A stretch of DNA of 64,000 bases from Bacteroidota bacterium (GTDB lineage Bacteria > Bacteroidota > Bacteroidia > AKYH767-A > OLB10): assembly GCA_016713525.1 (NCBI GenBank), contig JADJOZ010000012.1, forward strand, positions 124,001 to 188,000. Reading direction: 5' to 3'. The first letter of the stretch is position 1. Every line of letters starts with the position of its first letter. The position numbers and the translations under genes are program-made. The notes under the pieces were generated by a model. The model was not told the DNA's origin, searched no databases, and saw only the letters and a program-made list of their open reading frames with translations. Below are positions 37,760 to 46,736 of the stretch, in pieces.

Positions 37760-38800
37760 ATGATTCCATCTTTTAACAGCGATTCTATTAACGCACTCAG
37801 ACTATTGCTGTCTGAGCCCCGGAAAATTGTAATCACAACACATCACAAGCCTGATGGAGATGCAATGGGATCGTCCCTGGCACTGTATCATTTTTTGTTG
37901 ACCGGGAATCATCAGGTTCAGGTGGTAACACCAAGTGACTACCCCGACTTTCTTTACTGGCTTCCAGGACATTCTAAAGTCATCGATTTTGACCATGCTG
38001 GCGGTCAGGCTAAACAAGTTGCAGAAGCTGCTGATATTATTTTTTGCCTCGATTTTAATGCACCCGGCAGGATGGAGAAATTTTCGGATGCTGTGATGCA
38101 ATCGAAGGCAACCAAAGTATTGATCGATCACCACCTCGATCCGGAACATTTTTGTGATTATGAATTTTCGTTCCCTAAAAGTTGTGCAACCTGTGAACTG
38201 ATGTATTATTTTATCTGTGAACTGGGAGGAAAGCAGGCCTTTACCAAAGAAATTGCCACCTGTTTATATACAGGGATTATGACCGATACCGGCTCCTTTC
38301 GATTTGCATCGATGACAGCCGATACCCACATGGTTATTGCCGCACTTATGCAGGCAGGTGCCGAAAACTTTACGATTCATGAACAGATTTACGATAACTT
38401 CTCATTAGAACGAACCCGTTTCCTTGGACATTGTATCAAAGATAAACTGGTGGTATTACCTCAGTATAAAACAGCTTATATTTCTGTTACCAAAGAGGAA
38501 TTAAAAGCATTCAACCATCAGTCGGGAGATACCGAAGGCATAGTTAATTATGCATTAGGAATAAAAGGAATCAGAATGGCAGTTTTCTTTTGTGAACGCG
38601 ATCATCTGATTAAAATATCGTTCCGATCAAAAGATAATTTCTCTGTTAAGGAACTGGCAGCAGCACATTTTTCGGGAGGAGGACACCGGAATGCTGCCGG
38701 AGGACGTTCTACAGAATCTCTGGAAGCCACCATATCCCGTTTTCTTGCGTTATTACCCGATTTAAAACAGGAATTAAATCCTGAAACTACCAATTTGTAA
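37760..38800 (+). CDS. nrnA: Bifunctional oligoribonuclease/PAP phosphatase (DHH family)
   Basis: 346 residues, DHH-DHHA1 phosphoesterase degrading short RNA oligomers and 3'-phosphoadenosine 5'-phosphate. Motifs: HHKPDGDAMGSSLALYHFL (motif I), CLDFNAPGRM, LIDHHLDPEHF (DHH), TDTGSFRFAS, and GGGHRNAAGGRS in DHHA1. The family length fits. It precedes three FKBP genes in the same direction; a GldI/NrnA neighbourhood is, as far as I recall, common in Bacteroidota. Confidence 0.92.
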   Translation: MIPSFNSDSINALRLLLSEPRKIVITTHHKPDGDAMGSSLALYHFLLTGNHQVQVVTPSDYPDFLYWLPGHSKVIDFDHAGGQAKQVAEAADIIFCLDFNAPGRMEKFSDAVMQSKATKVLIDHHLDPEHFCDYEFSFPKSCATCELMYYFICELGGKQAFTKEIATCLYTGIMTDTGSFRFASMTADTHMVIAALMQAGAENFTIHEQIYDNFSLERTRFLGHCIKDKLVVLPQYKTAYISVTKEELKAFNHQSGDTEGIVNYALGIKGIRMAVFFCERDHLIKISFRSKDNFSVKELAAAHFSGGGHRNAAGGRSTESLEATISRFLALLPDLKQELNPETTNL

Positions 38801-38833
38801 TTGAAACAAAGGCAGAAATTAAGAACCTGAAAA

Positions 38834-39418
38834 ATGAGTAGAAAATTGTTTCGTTATGTAGTTATTATTACCATACTGAGTAATGGCGGATTAATGCTCA
38901 TTCCCTCATGTAAATCATCGGGTGAAAAATCGGCACGGCAGGAAACTAAAACTCAGAATGGTGACCTCATAGAAACCCAGAAGGAAGATTTGATAGAAAC
39001 ACACAAAAATATTATGCGTGACGAGTCAGCTGATATTGACAGTTACGTTAGTCGCCGGAACTACAAAGTTACCACCACCGCTACTGGGCTCAGATATTAT
39101 ATTTACAAGAAGGGAACAGGCACACTGGCAGTTCAAAATGATTTTTTTGTTCAGATGAATTATACGGTTTCCTTGCTGGATGGAAAACAAATATACAGTT
39201 CAGATTCGACCGGGGCAATCAGCTTTCAGGTTGGGAAATCAGAGATTGCTTCCGGTCTGCAGGAAGGTGTCAAATTGATGAAACAAGGTGACAAAGCTAT
39301 ATTCATTCTGCCATCACATCTTGCATATGGTCTGACAGGTGATGGCGATAAGATTAAATATTATGAGGCATTAGTTATCGATGCTGAACTATTAAGCGTT
39401 TCTGAAACCCGACCATGA
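38834..39418 (+). CDS. FKBP-type peptidyl-prolyl isomerase lipoprotein, GldI-like
   Basis: 194 residues. A lipoprotein-like signal ends at LIPSC (Cys about 26), a charged linker follows, then an FKBP domain (about 80-190): GLRYYIYKKGTGTL, FFVQMNYTVSLLDGKQIYSS, EIASGLQEGVKLMKQGDKAIFILPSHLAYG, and a terminal YYEALVIDAELL. Compared with canonical FKBPs, the VxYTG segment is altered, so activity may be low. Position next to nrnA and a second FKBP suggests relation to GldI, a gliding/T9SS-associated isomerase. It overlaps the next gene by four bases. Confidence 0.8.
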   Translation: MSRKLFRYVVIITILSNGGLMLIPSCKSSGEKSARQETKTQNGDLIETQKEDLIETHKNIMRDESADIDSYVSRRNYKVTTTATGLRYYIYKKGTGTLAVQNDFFVQMNYTVSLLDGKQIYSSDSTGAISFQVGKSEIASGLQEGVKLMKQGDKAIFILPSHLAYGLTGDGDKIKYYEALVIDAELLSVSETRP

Positions 39419-40279
39419 AAAATTTTATATTTCTGTTTATTTTCATAGCTATTTTGGTTGCGGGCTGCGACAAAGACAAGGAAGGTTATTCGACCACTAA
39501 ATCAGGATTAAAATATAAGTTCATCACAACTAAAAGTACAATCAAACCTGTTCTTAATGATGTAATGATTTTACACATTGCCTATTATACACCCGGTGAT
39601 TCACTGCTTTTTGATTCAGGATTACAAAGTGATTCTTTTAAAGTTGTGTTGGTTGCGCCCACATTTAAAGGTGGAGTGGAAGAGGGTTTTGCTATGATGG
39701 GTCCTGGCGACAGTGCTTTGTTCAAAGTATGTGCTGATTCAATTTTTGAAAAAACATTTCACGGTCAGCTACCTTCCTATCTCAAAAAAGGTGATCAATT
39801 GCAGTTTCGCGTGAGCATGAAATCTTTTATTTCAAGATCCGTTTATGATTCACTGGAAAGGGTGAAAGATATTGAATCCAGAAAAGCTGAATTCGTAAAA
39901 ATTGAAACTTTTCTTACTAAAAATAATATGGATGTGATGCCAACCGAAAACGGTGTTTATTTGCTCACATCAAAGAAGGTTCCGTGATATCCCGCTGAAA
40001 GGTGATACCATTTCGGCATTATTTACAGGAAGAATGCTTGATGGTAAGGTATTCGATAAAGCCGAAAACCGCGATGAACCTTTTCGTTTTGTTGCCGGAA
40101 AAAATGAAGTGATTGCAGGTTGGGAAGAATGTATTCCTTACTTTAAAAAAGGTGCAGTTGTGCGTATGGTAATTCCATCCGATTTAGGTTATGGTGCATC
40201 TGATTATGGCAAGATTCCGGGTTATTCAACTTTGGTTTTTGATGTAGAAATTATTGATATTATAAAAGGAAAAAACTGA
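39415..40279 (+). CDS. Double-FKBP lipoprotein (frameshifted)
   Basis: About 287 residues after removing one base. The lipobox is LVAGC (Cys about 18). The first FKBP-like domain (about 35-145) is degenerate: VMILHIAYYTPGDSLLFDSG, FKGGVEEGFAMMGPGDSALF. The second (about 190-285) is closer to the family: ISALFTGRMLDGKVFDKAEN, EVIAGWEECIPYFKKGAVVRMVIPS, LGYGASDYGKIPGYSTLVFDV. The frame changes by +1 around 39975-39987 (LTSKK to RDIPLKGD). Predicted periplasmic or outer-membrane isomerase or chaperone with two tandem domains. Confidence 0.78.
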
Positions 40280-40303
40280 TTAAAAGCATTTAATATTTAC
40301 ACA

Positions 40304-40810
40304 ATGAAAAACGAACTATTAGTTGCAATTGCCCTGACTACTGCTCTTTCAGCCTGCTCACCGAAATCCGAAAGTGTTACCACAACAACTGAAAATACCA
40401 CTAACATGGAAGAAACAACAACACCCGATTCTACCAATACACCTGCACCTGTTTCAGATGTACCGGGCGATACTATAACCACGGCATCTGGATTAAAATA
40501 CATTATGCTTCATGAAGGGACAGGAGCAAAACCTACTCCCGGAAAATCTGTATCTGTTCATTATACCGGTTATCTGACTGATGGTTCTAAATTTGATTCT
40601 TCGGTTGATCGCGGTCAACCTATATCATTTGCTATTGGAAAAGGGCAGGTAATTCAAGGTTGGGATGAAGGAATCATGCTTTTAAAATCCGGTTCCAGAG
40701 CTCGTTTAATTATTCCACATGAATTAGGTTATGGAGCACAAGGATATCCACCGGTTATCCCTCCTTCAGCAACATTAATTTTCGATGTAGAATTGGTTTC
40801 CGCAGAATAA
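40304..40810 (+). CDS. FKBP-type peptidyl-prolyl isomerase lipoprotein
   Basis: 168 residues. Lipobox LSAC (Cys about 18), a Thr/Ser-rich linker, then a canonical FKBP domain (about 65-168): SVSVHYTGYLTDGSKFDSSV, QPISFAIGKGQVIQGWDEGI, RARLIIPHELGYG, PPVIPPSATLIFDVELV. The conserved Tyr, Phe, Asp, Trp and Tyr of the active pocket are present, so this is the most likely active isomerase of the three neighbours. Predicted periplasmic or outer-membrane folding helper. Confidence 0.87.
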   Translation: MKNELLVAIALTTALSACSPKSESVTTTTENTTNMEETTTPDSTNTPAPVSDVPGDTITTASGLKYIMLHEGTGAKPTPGKSVSVHYTGYLTDGSKFDSSVDRGQPISFAIGKGQVIQGWDEGIMLLKSGSRARLIIPHELGYGAQGYPPVIPPSATLIFDVELVSAE

Positions 40811-40820
40811 AAGCAGGGAA

Positions 40821-41531
40821 TTACAGAATCAGAAAAATAGTTGGTTTTTTATGGAGATCAATTTTATGATTTTTCCATTCGTGTACAGGCATCGTTCTGA
40901 TGATTTCGTCTGCTGCAGTAATATTGCAGGCAACGCACAAACGGGTACTGCCGGAGCAGGAATTAATTAAATCATTCAGTAATGCCTGATTCCTGTATGG
41001 CGTTTCTATAAAAATCTGCGTCTGATGCCATTTCGCAGCATTTCGCTCCAGTGTTTTTATTGCTGCAATTCTTTCCTGCTGTTCTTTAGGAAGGTACCCA
41101 TGAAATGCAAAGCCCTGACCATTTAGACCGGAAGCAGCCAATGCCAGCAAAATAGAGGAAGGCCCGGTTAACGGAACAACCTGAATACCTTCCATATGAG
41201 CCTGTTTCACAAATTCTGCTCCTGGATCGGCTACTGCAGGCATACCGGCTTCACTCATCAGCCCGATATCTGTTCCTGTTCTCAATTTTTCAAAATAGTA
41301 ATTGAAATCATATGTTGAACCATGTTTATCCATTTGAAGTACTTCAATTTCCTGAAGTGTAGCATCCATGGTGAACTGTTTTAAAACAGCCCGGGCCGAT
41401 TTGGCATTTTCTGCAATAATAACCCGCAAATGTCTGATTGCAGCCAACGTACCTTCCGGAATAACCTGTTCGGGAGGTGTTTCACCAATGGGAACAGGAA
41501 TGAGGAACAGCCGACCGGTCTTATTTTGCAT
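40821..41531 (-). CDS. RsmI-like tetrapyrrole-methylase-family methyltransferase
   Basis: 236 residues, SAM-dependent methyltransferase fold shared by RsmI (16S rRNA C1402 2'-O) and cobalamin enzymes. Visible: LFLIPVPIGE, DIGLMSEAGMPAVADPGAEFV (SAM-site EAG-P-D-G), VVPLTGPSSILLALAASGL, GFAFHGYLPKE, and FIETPYRNQALL. These correspond to RsmI, but the N-terminal LATPIGN is replaced by LIPVPIGE and the C-terminus is short; Bacteroidota often carry this as a second copy. The RNA target is not proven. Confidence 0.8.
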   Translation of the reverse strand: MQNKTGRLFLIPVPIGETPPEQVIPEGTLAAIRHLRVIIAENAKSARAVLKQFTMDATLQEIEVLQMDKHGSTYDFNYYFEKLRTGTDIGLMSEAGMPAVADPGAEFVKQAHMEGIQVVPLTGPSSILLALAASGLNGQGFAFHGYLPKEQQERIAAIKTLERNAAKWHQTQIFIETPYRNQALLNDLINSCSGSTRLCVACNITAADEIIRTMPVHEWKNHKIDLHKKPTIFLIL

Positions 41532-41540
41532 TGAATAACG

Positions 41541-41999
41541 TTATTTCGACAAATTAAACAGAATCCGTTTACAACCTTCATCAAGCATATTATAAACCAT
41601 TTCAAAGCCTTCCTGACCACCATAATAGGGATCAGGCACTTCTGTAATCTCATGAATTCCGGCATATTCGAGAAGCAATTTAACTTTATTGCGTTCCTGA
41701 TCGGTATTAGCCAATGACAAAATTTCCGTTTGAACCGACTTGTCCATAACTAAAATTACATCGAAATCGGTAAAATCACTCCTCCGAAATTGTCGCGCAA
41801 CTTGTCCGGAAATATCTATTTGATACTTACTGGCAACACTTATTGCTCTTTTATCTGGTGCTTCTCCGGAATGGTAAGAAAGCACACCTGCAGAATCTAC
41901 TTTGCCCTGAATGTTTGCAGCAACCAGTTTTGCTTTCATGATGCCTTCAGCAATGGGAGACCTGCAAATATTTCCCAAACAAACCATTAAAAACTTCAT
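41541..41999 (-). CDS. Low-molecular-weight protein tyrosine phosphatase
   Basis: 152 residues. The catalytic loop VCLGNICRSPIAEG (CxxxxxR; nucleophile Cys about 7, Arg about 13) sits at the N-terminus, and the general acid Asp lies in EVPDPYYGGQEGFE (DP-YY) near residue 120. Cytoplasmic. In other bacteria such enzymes (Wzb/Etp) dephosphorylate tyrosine kinases of polysaccharide export; no such kinase is in this window. Same strand as, and 9 bases upstream of, the RsmI-like gene. Confidence 0.92.
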   Translation of the reverse strand: MKFLMVCLGNICRSPIAEGIMKAKLVAANIQGKVDSAGVLSYHSGEAPDKRAISVASKYQIDISGQVARQFRRSDFTDFDVILVMDKSVQTEILSLANTDQERNKVKLLLEYAGIHEITEVPDPYYGGQEGFEMVYNMLDEGCKRILFNLSK

Positions 42000-42028
42000 A
42001 ATTGGTAATTGATTTTTTTATAAAATAA

Positions 42029-42060
42029 GAAAAGTGAGCTGAATCAACAACTCACTTTTC
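42029..42060 (-). terminator. Terminator between dnaA and the phosphatase gene
   Basis: GAAAAGTGAG (42029-42038) pairs perfectly with 42051-42060 across 12 bases. On the minus strand it lies 17 bases past the dnaA stop and is followed by T-rich sequence. Confidence 0.7.
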
Positions 42061-42076
42061 ATAATAGTATCTGATG

Positions 42077-43510
42077 TTATTTATCGTGAACCTGAATACG
42101 CTTCTGAATATCAGAAACATAGGTTTTGAATTTCTTATCTGTTTCCATCAGGTTGTTCACTGTACGGCAGGCATGCAATACCGTAGCGTGGTCTTTTCCA
42201 CCGCAGTGAATTCCGATATTGGACAGTGATGATTTGGTCATGCTTTTTGAAAAATACATTGCCAGCTGACGGGCTTGGACCACTTCTCTTTTACGGGTTT
42301 TTGATTTAAGAACTTCCAGAGGAAGATCAAAATAATCGCATACCACTTTTTGGATGTAATCGATAGAAATTTCGTGAACGGTATTCTTCACGAACTTATC
42401 GATCATTTGTTTTGCCAATTCCAGTGTGATAGGTTTCTTGTTCAATGATGACTGGGCAATAATAGAAATCAGTGCACCTTCGAGTTCACGCACATTATTG
42501 GTGATGCTCATGGCAACATATTCAGTAATTTCATTGGGAAGTTCAATCCCATCGACGTACATTTTCTTTTTGAGGATGGCAATTCTTGTTTCCAGATCAG
42601 GAATTTGCAGATCAGCCGAAAGCCCCCATTTGAATCGGCTCAGCAAACGTTGCTCCATGCCTTGTAAGTCAACAGGAGGCTTATCAGAGGTCAGGATGAT
42701 TTGTTTGTTGTTTTGATGCAGGTGATTGAAAATATGGAAGAAAACGTCTTGTGTGCGCTCTTTTCCGGCAAGAAACTGAATATCGTCGATGATCAGTACA
42801 TCGATCATCTGATAAAAGTGAATAAAGTCGTTTTGGGAATTATTTTTCACAGAATCCACAAACTGATGCATAAAGCGATCGGAGGGAACATAAAGGACTG
42901 TTTTGTTCGGGAAGCTATTCTTGATTTCGATACCAATAGCATGGGCAAGATGGGTTTTACCCAGACCAACACCACCATAAATCAACAATGGATTAAAAGA
43001 TGTTCCACCGGGTTTACCGGCTACTGCAAATCCTGCAGAGCGCGCGAGTCGGTTACAATCACCTTCAATTAAGTTCTCGAATGAATAGGAGGGATTTAAC
43101 TGAGAATCGACATCCAGTTTTTTCAATCCGGGAATAATAAACGGATTTCTGATTGTCGAGCTTATATCAAGCGGCATAGTCACAGAAGGGTTCTTCAGTG
43201 AATTATTATTTTTAGCCGGGAACTTTACTGTGTATGGCTTGGAGTTGTTGAATGCGTTTTCCATGACAATGGAATATTCCAGACGCCCCTGAGCACCAAG
43301 TTCATGTCGAATGGTTTTTCTTAATAGATCGAGATAATGTTCTTCCAGCCATTCGTATACAAACTGACTGGGAACTTCGATTGTTAAAACTTTATTATCG
43401 AGCTTAATTGGTTTAATAGGTTCGAACCAGGTCTTATAGTTCTGGGGACTGACATTGTCTTTGATCAGTTGAAGACAGTTGTCCCAAACTTGTTCTAGTG
43501 ACTTTTGCAT
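42077..43510 (-). CDS. dnaA: Chromosomal replication initiator protein DnaA
   Basis: 477 residues. Domain I (about 1-90; VWDNCLQLIKDNVSPQNYKTWF) binds partners. Domain III AAA+ carries Walker A GGVGLGKTHLAHAIG (about 185) and Walker B VLIIDDIQFLAG. Domain IV is the DNA-binding helix-turn-helix with HCGGKDHATVLHACRTV (about 430-446). All parts are intact. The gene stands alone. No dnaN or box cluster flanks it, consistent with Bacteroidota where dnaA need not mark the origin. Confidence 0.97.
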   Translation of the reverse strand: MQKSLEQVWDNCLQLIKDNVSPQNYKTWFEPIKPIKLDNKVLTIEVPSQFVYEWLEEHYLDLLRKTIRHELGAQGRLEYSIVMENAFNNSKPYTVKFPAKNNNSLKNPSVTMPLDISSTIRNPFIIPGLKKLDVDSQLNPSYSFENLIEGDCNRLARSAGFAVAGKPGGTSFNPLLIYGGVGLGKTHLAHAIGIEIKNSFPNKTVLYVPSDRFMHQFVDSVKNNSQNDFIHFYQMIDVLIIDDIQFLAGKERTQDVFFHIFNHLHQNNKQIILTSDKPPVDLQGMEQRLLSRFKWGLSADLQIPDLETRIAILKKKMYVDGIELPNEITEYVAMSITNNVRELEGALISIIAQSSLNKKPITLELAKQMIDKFVKNTVHEISIDYIQKVVCDYFDLPLEVLKSKTRKREVVQARQLAMYFSKSMTKSSLSNIGIHCGGKDHATVLHACRTVNNLMETDKKFKTYVSDIQKRIQVHDK

Positions 43511-43620
43511 ACTTTATTGCTGGCTTTCTCTATTGATGGTTATTAACAAAATAAAACGAGGGGCACTGATATGGACTAAATTAATACGCAAATTTTGGGT
43601 AAAAAAAAATAAAAAAAAAA

Positions 43621-44571
43621 TTAATTTTCACTTGATTTTTTCATTTCTATCATTGTGGTTGTAGTTGTGTGATTTTCACCACTTATCGGATTGAAGTAAA
43701 AATCAATGCGACCGAGCCGTAATCCGGCCCAACCGGCCTGGGTCACCAAAACCTGTTTTCCGTTCTTATTTCTGATTTTAACAGGTTCATCCAGAAAGGT
43801 GTGCGTATGACCACCTATAATAAGGTCAATATTTTCCGATTTTTCCGCAAGTATCATATCTGAAATTTTATCATTTTTATACTGGTAACCGAGATGAGAA
43901 AGACACACTACCAGAGAGCACTTTTTCCGGTTTTTAAGGTACGAAGAAATTTTTAATATCCTGGGTACCGGATCGAGATATTTTGTTTTCCCGATCAAAC
44001 GGGAATCGACTAATCCATCTAATTCAATTCCAACACCTAATACACCAATGCGGATTCCCTGCTTTTCGAATATTTTATAAGGTACTGATTTACCATCCAT
44101 TGAAGTTCCGGCAAAGTCGTAATTGCAATTTATCAATGGAAAACCGGCATGTTTTAATTGCGTTGATAATCCATCAATTCCATTATCAAAATCATGATTT
44201 CCAATGGTAGCTGCATCATAACCCAATTTAGACATCAGCTTCAGTTCTAATTCACCACCATACAGATTGAAGTAGGGTGTACCCTGAAATATATCGCCGG
44301 CGTCAAATAGCAACACATTTCTTTCCTGTTGACGAATTCCTTTTATTATCGCAGCCCTTCTAGCCACACCGCCCTGTCCCGGGTATTTAGGATGATTCGT
44401 ATCAAACGGATCAATATGACTATGAACATCATTGGTGTGAAGAATGGTAAGCTTTATTTGATTTTTAGCAGCAATTGTCCAGTCCGGTATCCCTGTCAAA
44501 CCGGTTACCAGTAATCCTCCTGTTAGTTTTTTCAGGAATTCCCTTCTTTTTTTATCTGGAAATCCGTCCAT
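43621..44571 (-). CDS. Metallophosphatase half of a split 5'-nucleotidase (Tat-like signal)
   Basis: 316 residues. The N-terminus KKRREFLKKLTGGLLVTG has a twin-arginine motif before a hydrophobic stretch. The calcineurin-like domain follows: ILHTNDVHSHIDPF, LFDAGDIFQG, IGNHDFDNG, and IIGGHTHTFLDEP (metal ligands Asp, His, Asn). Together with the upstream gene it corresponds to one UshA-type enzyme, which hydrolyses nucleotides in the periplasm. Its ATG lies 20 bases inside the upstream coding region, so the two are translationally coupled. Confidence 0.87.
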   Translation of the reverse strand: MDGFPDKKRREFLKKLTGGLLVTGLTGIPDWTIAAKNQIKLTILHTNDVHSHIDPFDTNHPKYPGQGGVARRAAIIKGIRQQERNVLLFDAGDIFQGTPYFNLYGGELELKLMSKLGYDAATIGNHDFDNGIDGLSTQLKHAGFPLINCNYDFAGTSMDGKSVPYKIFEKQGIRIGVLGVGIELDGLVDSRLIGKTKYLDPVPRILKISSYLKNRKKCSLVVCLSHLGYQYKNDKISDMILAEKSENIDLIIGGHTHTFLDEPVKIRNKNGKQVLVTQAGWAGLRLGRIDFYFNPISGENHTTTTTMIEMKKSSEN

Positions 44572-45301
44572 CTGTTTTCATTGTAAAGGGTTGTTTGGGT
44601 AAATTTCTAAGATGTTCTACAATAGCATCCCTGACTTTTAATCCGGTTTTTTCAATAGCAACAGCCTTTTGAAACATTTTCATGTCATCACCACCATTAG
44701 CCAGATAATCAGATGTAAGTACTGAATATTGTTTTTGGTAATCAACTGGTTTCCCATCAATAAGAACTGATTCTGCCGAAGTCCCATTTATTTTCATTTG
44801 TATATTGGAAACCGGCATTCCACCTTTTGATGCAATAAAATTAATTAATTCCAGTGTGGATTCAGCAGTTAGCGTGAGAATTACAAGTTCATTCTCAAAT
44901 GGCATCAACTCAAAACAATTTTTCAGGGTAATATTTCCTTGCGGAAGTGCGCTTCGCAAACCACCATTATTTAGTACACAGAAATCGGCTTTAAGTTTAC
45001 TTTGCATTGAAGTTGCCTTATTATTTCTGCTAAAACAGGCATCTGCAACAAAATTGCCGAGCAAACTTTCAGGCTGTCCTTTTTCCATTGATTGAGCAGA
45101 AACTGCCAAAACCTCACTCATGGTTTGCAGCATCTGCGTTTTGTATGGATCAATTTCACTGATGACAAGAGAGTCCTCCGCCAAAAAGTTGGAATTGCCC
45201 GGGGTTAAAAAACCTTTTGATTCAACCGAATATGGCTTTATAGTGCTGCAAGCAATGCAGCTTGCGCAAAATGCAATTAAAAGAAAACTGATATTTTTCA
45301 T
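44552..45301 (-). CDS. 5'-nucleotidase C-terminal domain lipoprotein
   Basis: 249 residues from ATG 45301, chosen because it gives a lipoprotein signal (MKNISFLLIAFCASCIAC) that upstream extension would bury. The domain is the substrate-specificity half of UshA-like nucleotidases: ESLLGNFVADACF, DFCVLNNGGLRSALPQGNI, FELMPFENELVIL, and YSVLTSDYLANGGDDMKMF. It lacks the catalytic metallophosphatase half, which is supplied by the overlapping downstream gene. Confidence 0.83.
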   Translation of the reverse strand: MKNISFLLIAFCASCIACSTIKPYSVESKGFLTPGNSNFLAEDSLVISEIDPYKTQMLQTMSEVLAVSAQSMEKGQPESLLGNFVADACFSRNNKATSMQSKLKADFCVLNNGGLRSALPQGNITLKNCFELMPFENELVILTLTAESTLELINFIASKGGMPVSNIQMKINGTSAESVLIDGKPVDYQKQYSVLTSDYLANGGDDMKMFQKAVAIEKTGLKVRDAIVEHLRNLPKQPFTMKTDGRISR

Positions 45302-45354
45302 GAAACAGAAACAGTGTGCCTTATCAATGCATACAATATTAAACATTGTATTGT

Positions 45355-45362
45355 TACTTTTG
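45355..45362 (+). promoter_or_regulatory. -7 box of the thioesterase gene
   Basis: TACTTTTG, 45 bases before ATG 45408, fits TAnnTTTG. Confidence 0.4.
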
Positions 45363-45407
45363 TCGCTTCAGTAAAAAAAATAATTAGTTCATCATTAACG
45401 ATTTACC

Positions 45408-45812
45408 ATGTTTCAATCGATTACAAAAATCAGAGTCCGCTATGGTGAAACCGATCGTATGGGATATGTTTACTATGGTAATTATGCAAGCTATTTTGAA
45501 GTTGGCAGGGTGGAAGCACTCCGTGAGTTGGGAATCAGCTATAAAACAATGGAGGACAATGGTATTGCATTACCTGTGCTCGACTTTCAAATTAAGTACA
45601 TCAAACCAGGTTTCTATGATGACTTATTGACTGTTAAGACTACTATTAATGAATTACCAGGAGCACGGATAAAATTTAATTATGAAATTTACAATCAGCA
45701 TGATGTCTTGCTCAATCAAGCCAGTACAACTTTGGTATTTGTGAATACTCAAAATGGAAAACCGGTTGCAGCACCGGAATACATCCTGGAAAAATTAAAA
45801 AAGTGTTTCTGA
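45408..45812 (+). CDS. Acyl-CoA thioesterase (4HBT/YbgC type)
   Basis: 134 residues, hotdog fold. RVRYGETDRMGYVYYGNYASYFEVGRVE, interrupted, shows the catalytic Asp in ETDRMG and the active loop YYGNY-YFEVGR typical of YbgC/FadM thioesterases, which release acyl groups from acyl-CoA or acyl-ACP. LDFQIKYIKPGFYDDLLTV continues the fold. Cytoplasmic. Its stop is adjacent to the end of the convergent M42 gene. Confidence 0.88.
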   Translation: MFQSITKIRVRYGETDRMGYVYYGNYASYFEVGRVEALRELGISYKTMEDNGIALPVLDFQIKYIKPGFYDDLLTVKTTINELPGARIKFNYEIYNQHDVLLNQASTTLVFVNTQNGKPVAAPEYILEKLKKCF

Positions 45813-46734
45813 TCAAAGCGATTTCATAAGTGACTGATAAATATAGATCATACTGTGAATATCAGCTTTGTGCACTTTTTCATCCGGTGTATGCACAAAA
45901 TCTTCAGCAGCACCAATAAAACACCAGTCAATTGGAAATGGAGATTTCTGAATATCATTGCCATCACTACCACCCGACGACTCAACTTCAATTTGATATG
46001 GAATTTTTTTGATCATCCAGAATTTTTCTGATTCTGTTGACATAAGTTCTTCGCGGAATTCCTGAATCACGCATCGAAACCACAGCTCCTTTGCCATGAA
46101 CTACTCTTTCAGTAATCCAGGTGATATCACTTATCAGTGCCTGCCTGATATTATATTTTCTGTATAAATATCCAGCAAGATAGCCTGCTGTTCCACCACC
46201 ATGTTCTTCCCAGCAACTGAATGCAATAACTCCATTTTCAATTGTTTCAGCAAGATTTAATGCAGCGAAAACACCAAGTCTGTTATCGAGGTAACAGGAT
46301 TGTACACAATTTTCATCTTCACGAAAATCGGGGGCGAAATTCAAATCTGTTCCCGGCTCAATTTCACGATCATAAATTGCCTTTATAGTTTTATCTTCTT
46401 CATCAACTTCTATCTGACATTCAATTTTGCCAATAGAATCGGTACCTGTCAACCGATATCCTGAAACTAATTTCGGACCACCAACCTTTACAAGTTCATT
46501 ATTATATCTTGCAGTAAATCCAATGTTATCGATGTGTGCATATACTGCTGTCCGGGGTGTACCAAAAACCAATAAAATACAATCCTGAAATTCATCACCA
46601 TGTAAAATTTGAGGCAGGGTTTTCCAATTATTTTTATTTGCCTCTACATATTCCAAGAGAAAATTTGTCATGGCCGATTCATTACCGGAAGGCGCATGAA
46701 TTGCGCACATTTTCTGCAAAAGAGAGAAATTCAT
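45813..46734 (-). CDS. M42-type zinc aminopeptidase-like protein (frameshifted)
   Basis: About 306 residues after removing one T of T7 (46004-46010). Zinc-ligand segments of the M42/M18-like fold are present: TAVYAHIDNIGFTARYN, CVQSCYLDNRLGVFAAL, SCWEEHGGGTAGYLAG, SDITW, then in the second frame VESSGGSDGNDIQ and HTPDEKVHKADIHSM. Likely a cytoplasmic exo-aminopeptidase acting on peptides. It is the last gene of a tight minus-strand run (ribD, EamA, IMPACT, M42). The repaired join reads RKILDDQKIPYQIEVESSGG. Confidence 0.82.
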
Positions 46735-46736
46735 AT

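Noticed and set aside
42077..43620. Replication origin next to dnaA
   Set aside because: Only weak DnaA-box-like sequence (TTATTAACA) is seen upstream, with no box cluster or dnaN; in this phylum dnaA position does not mark the origin.
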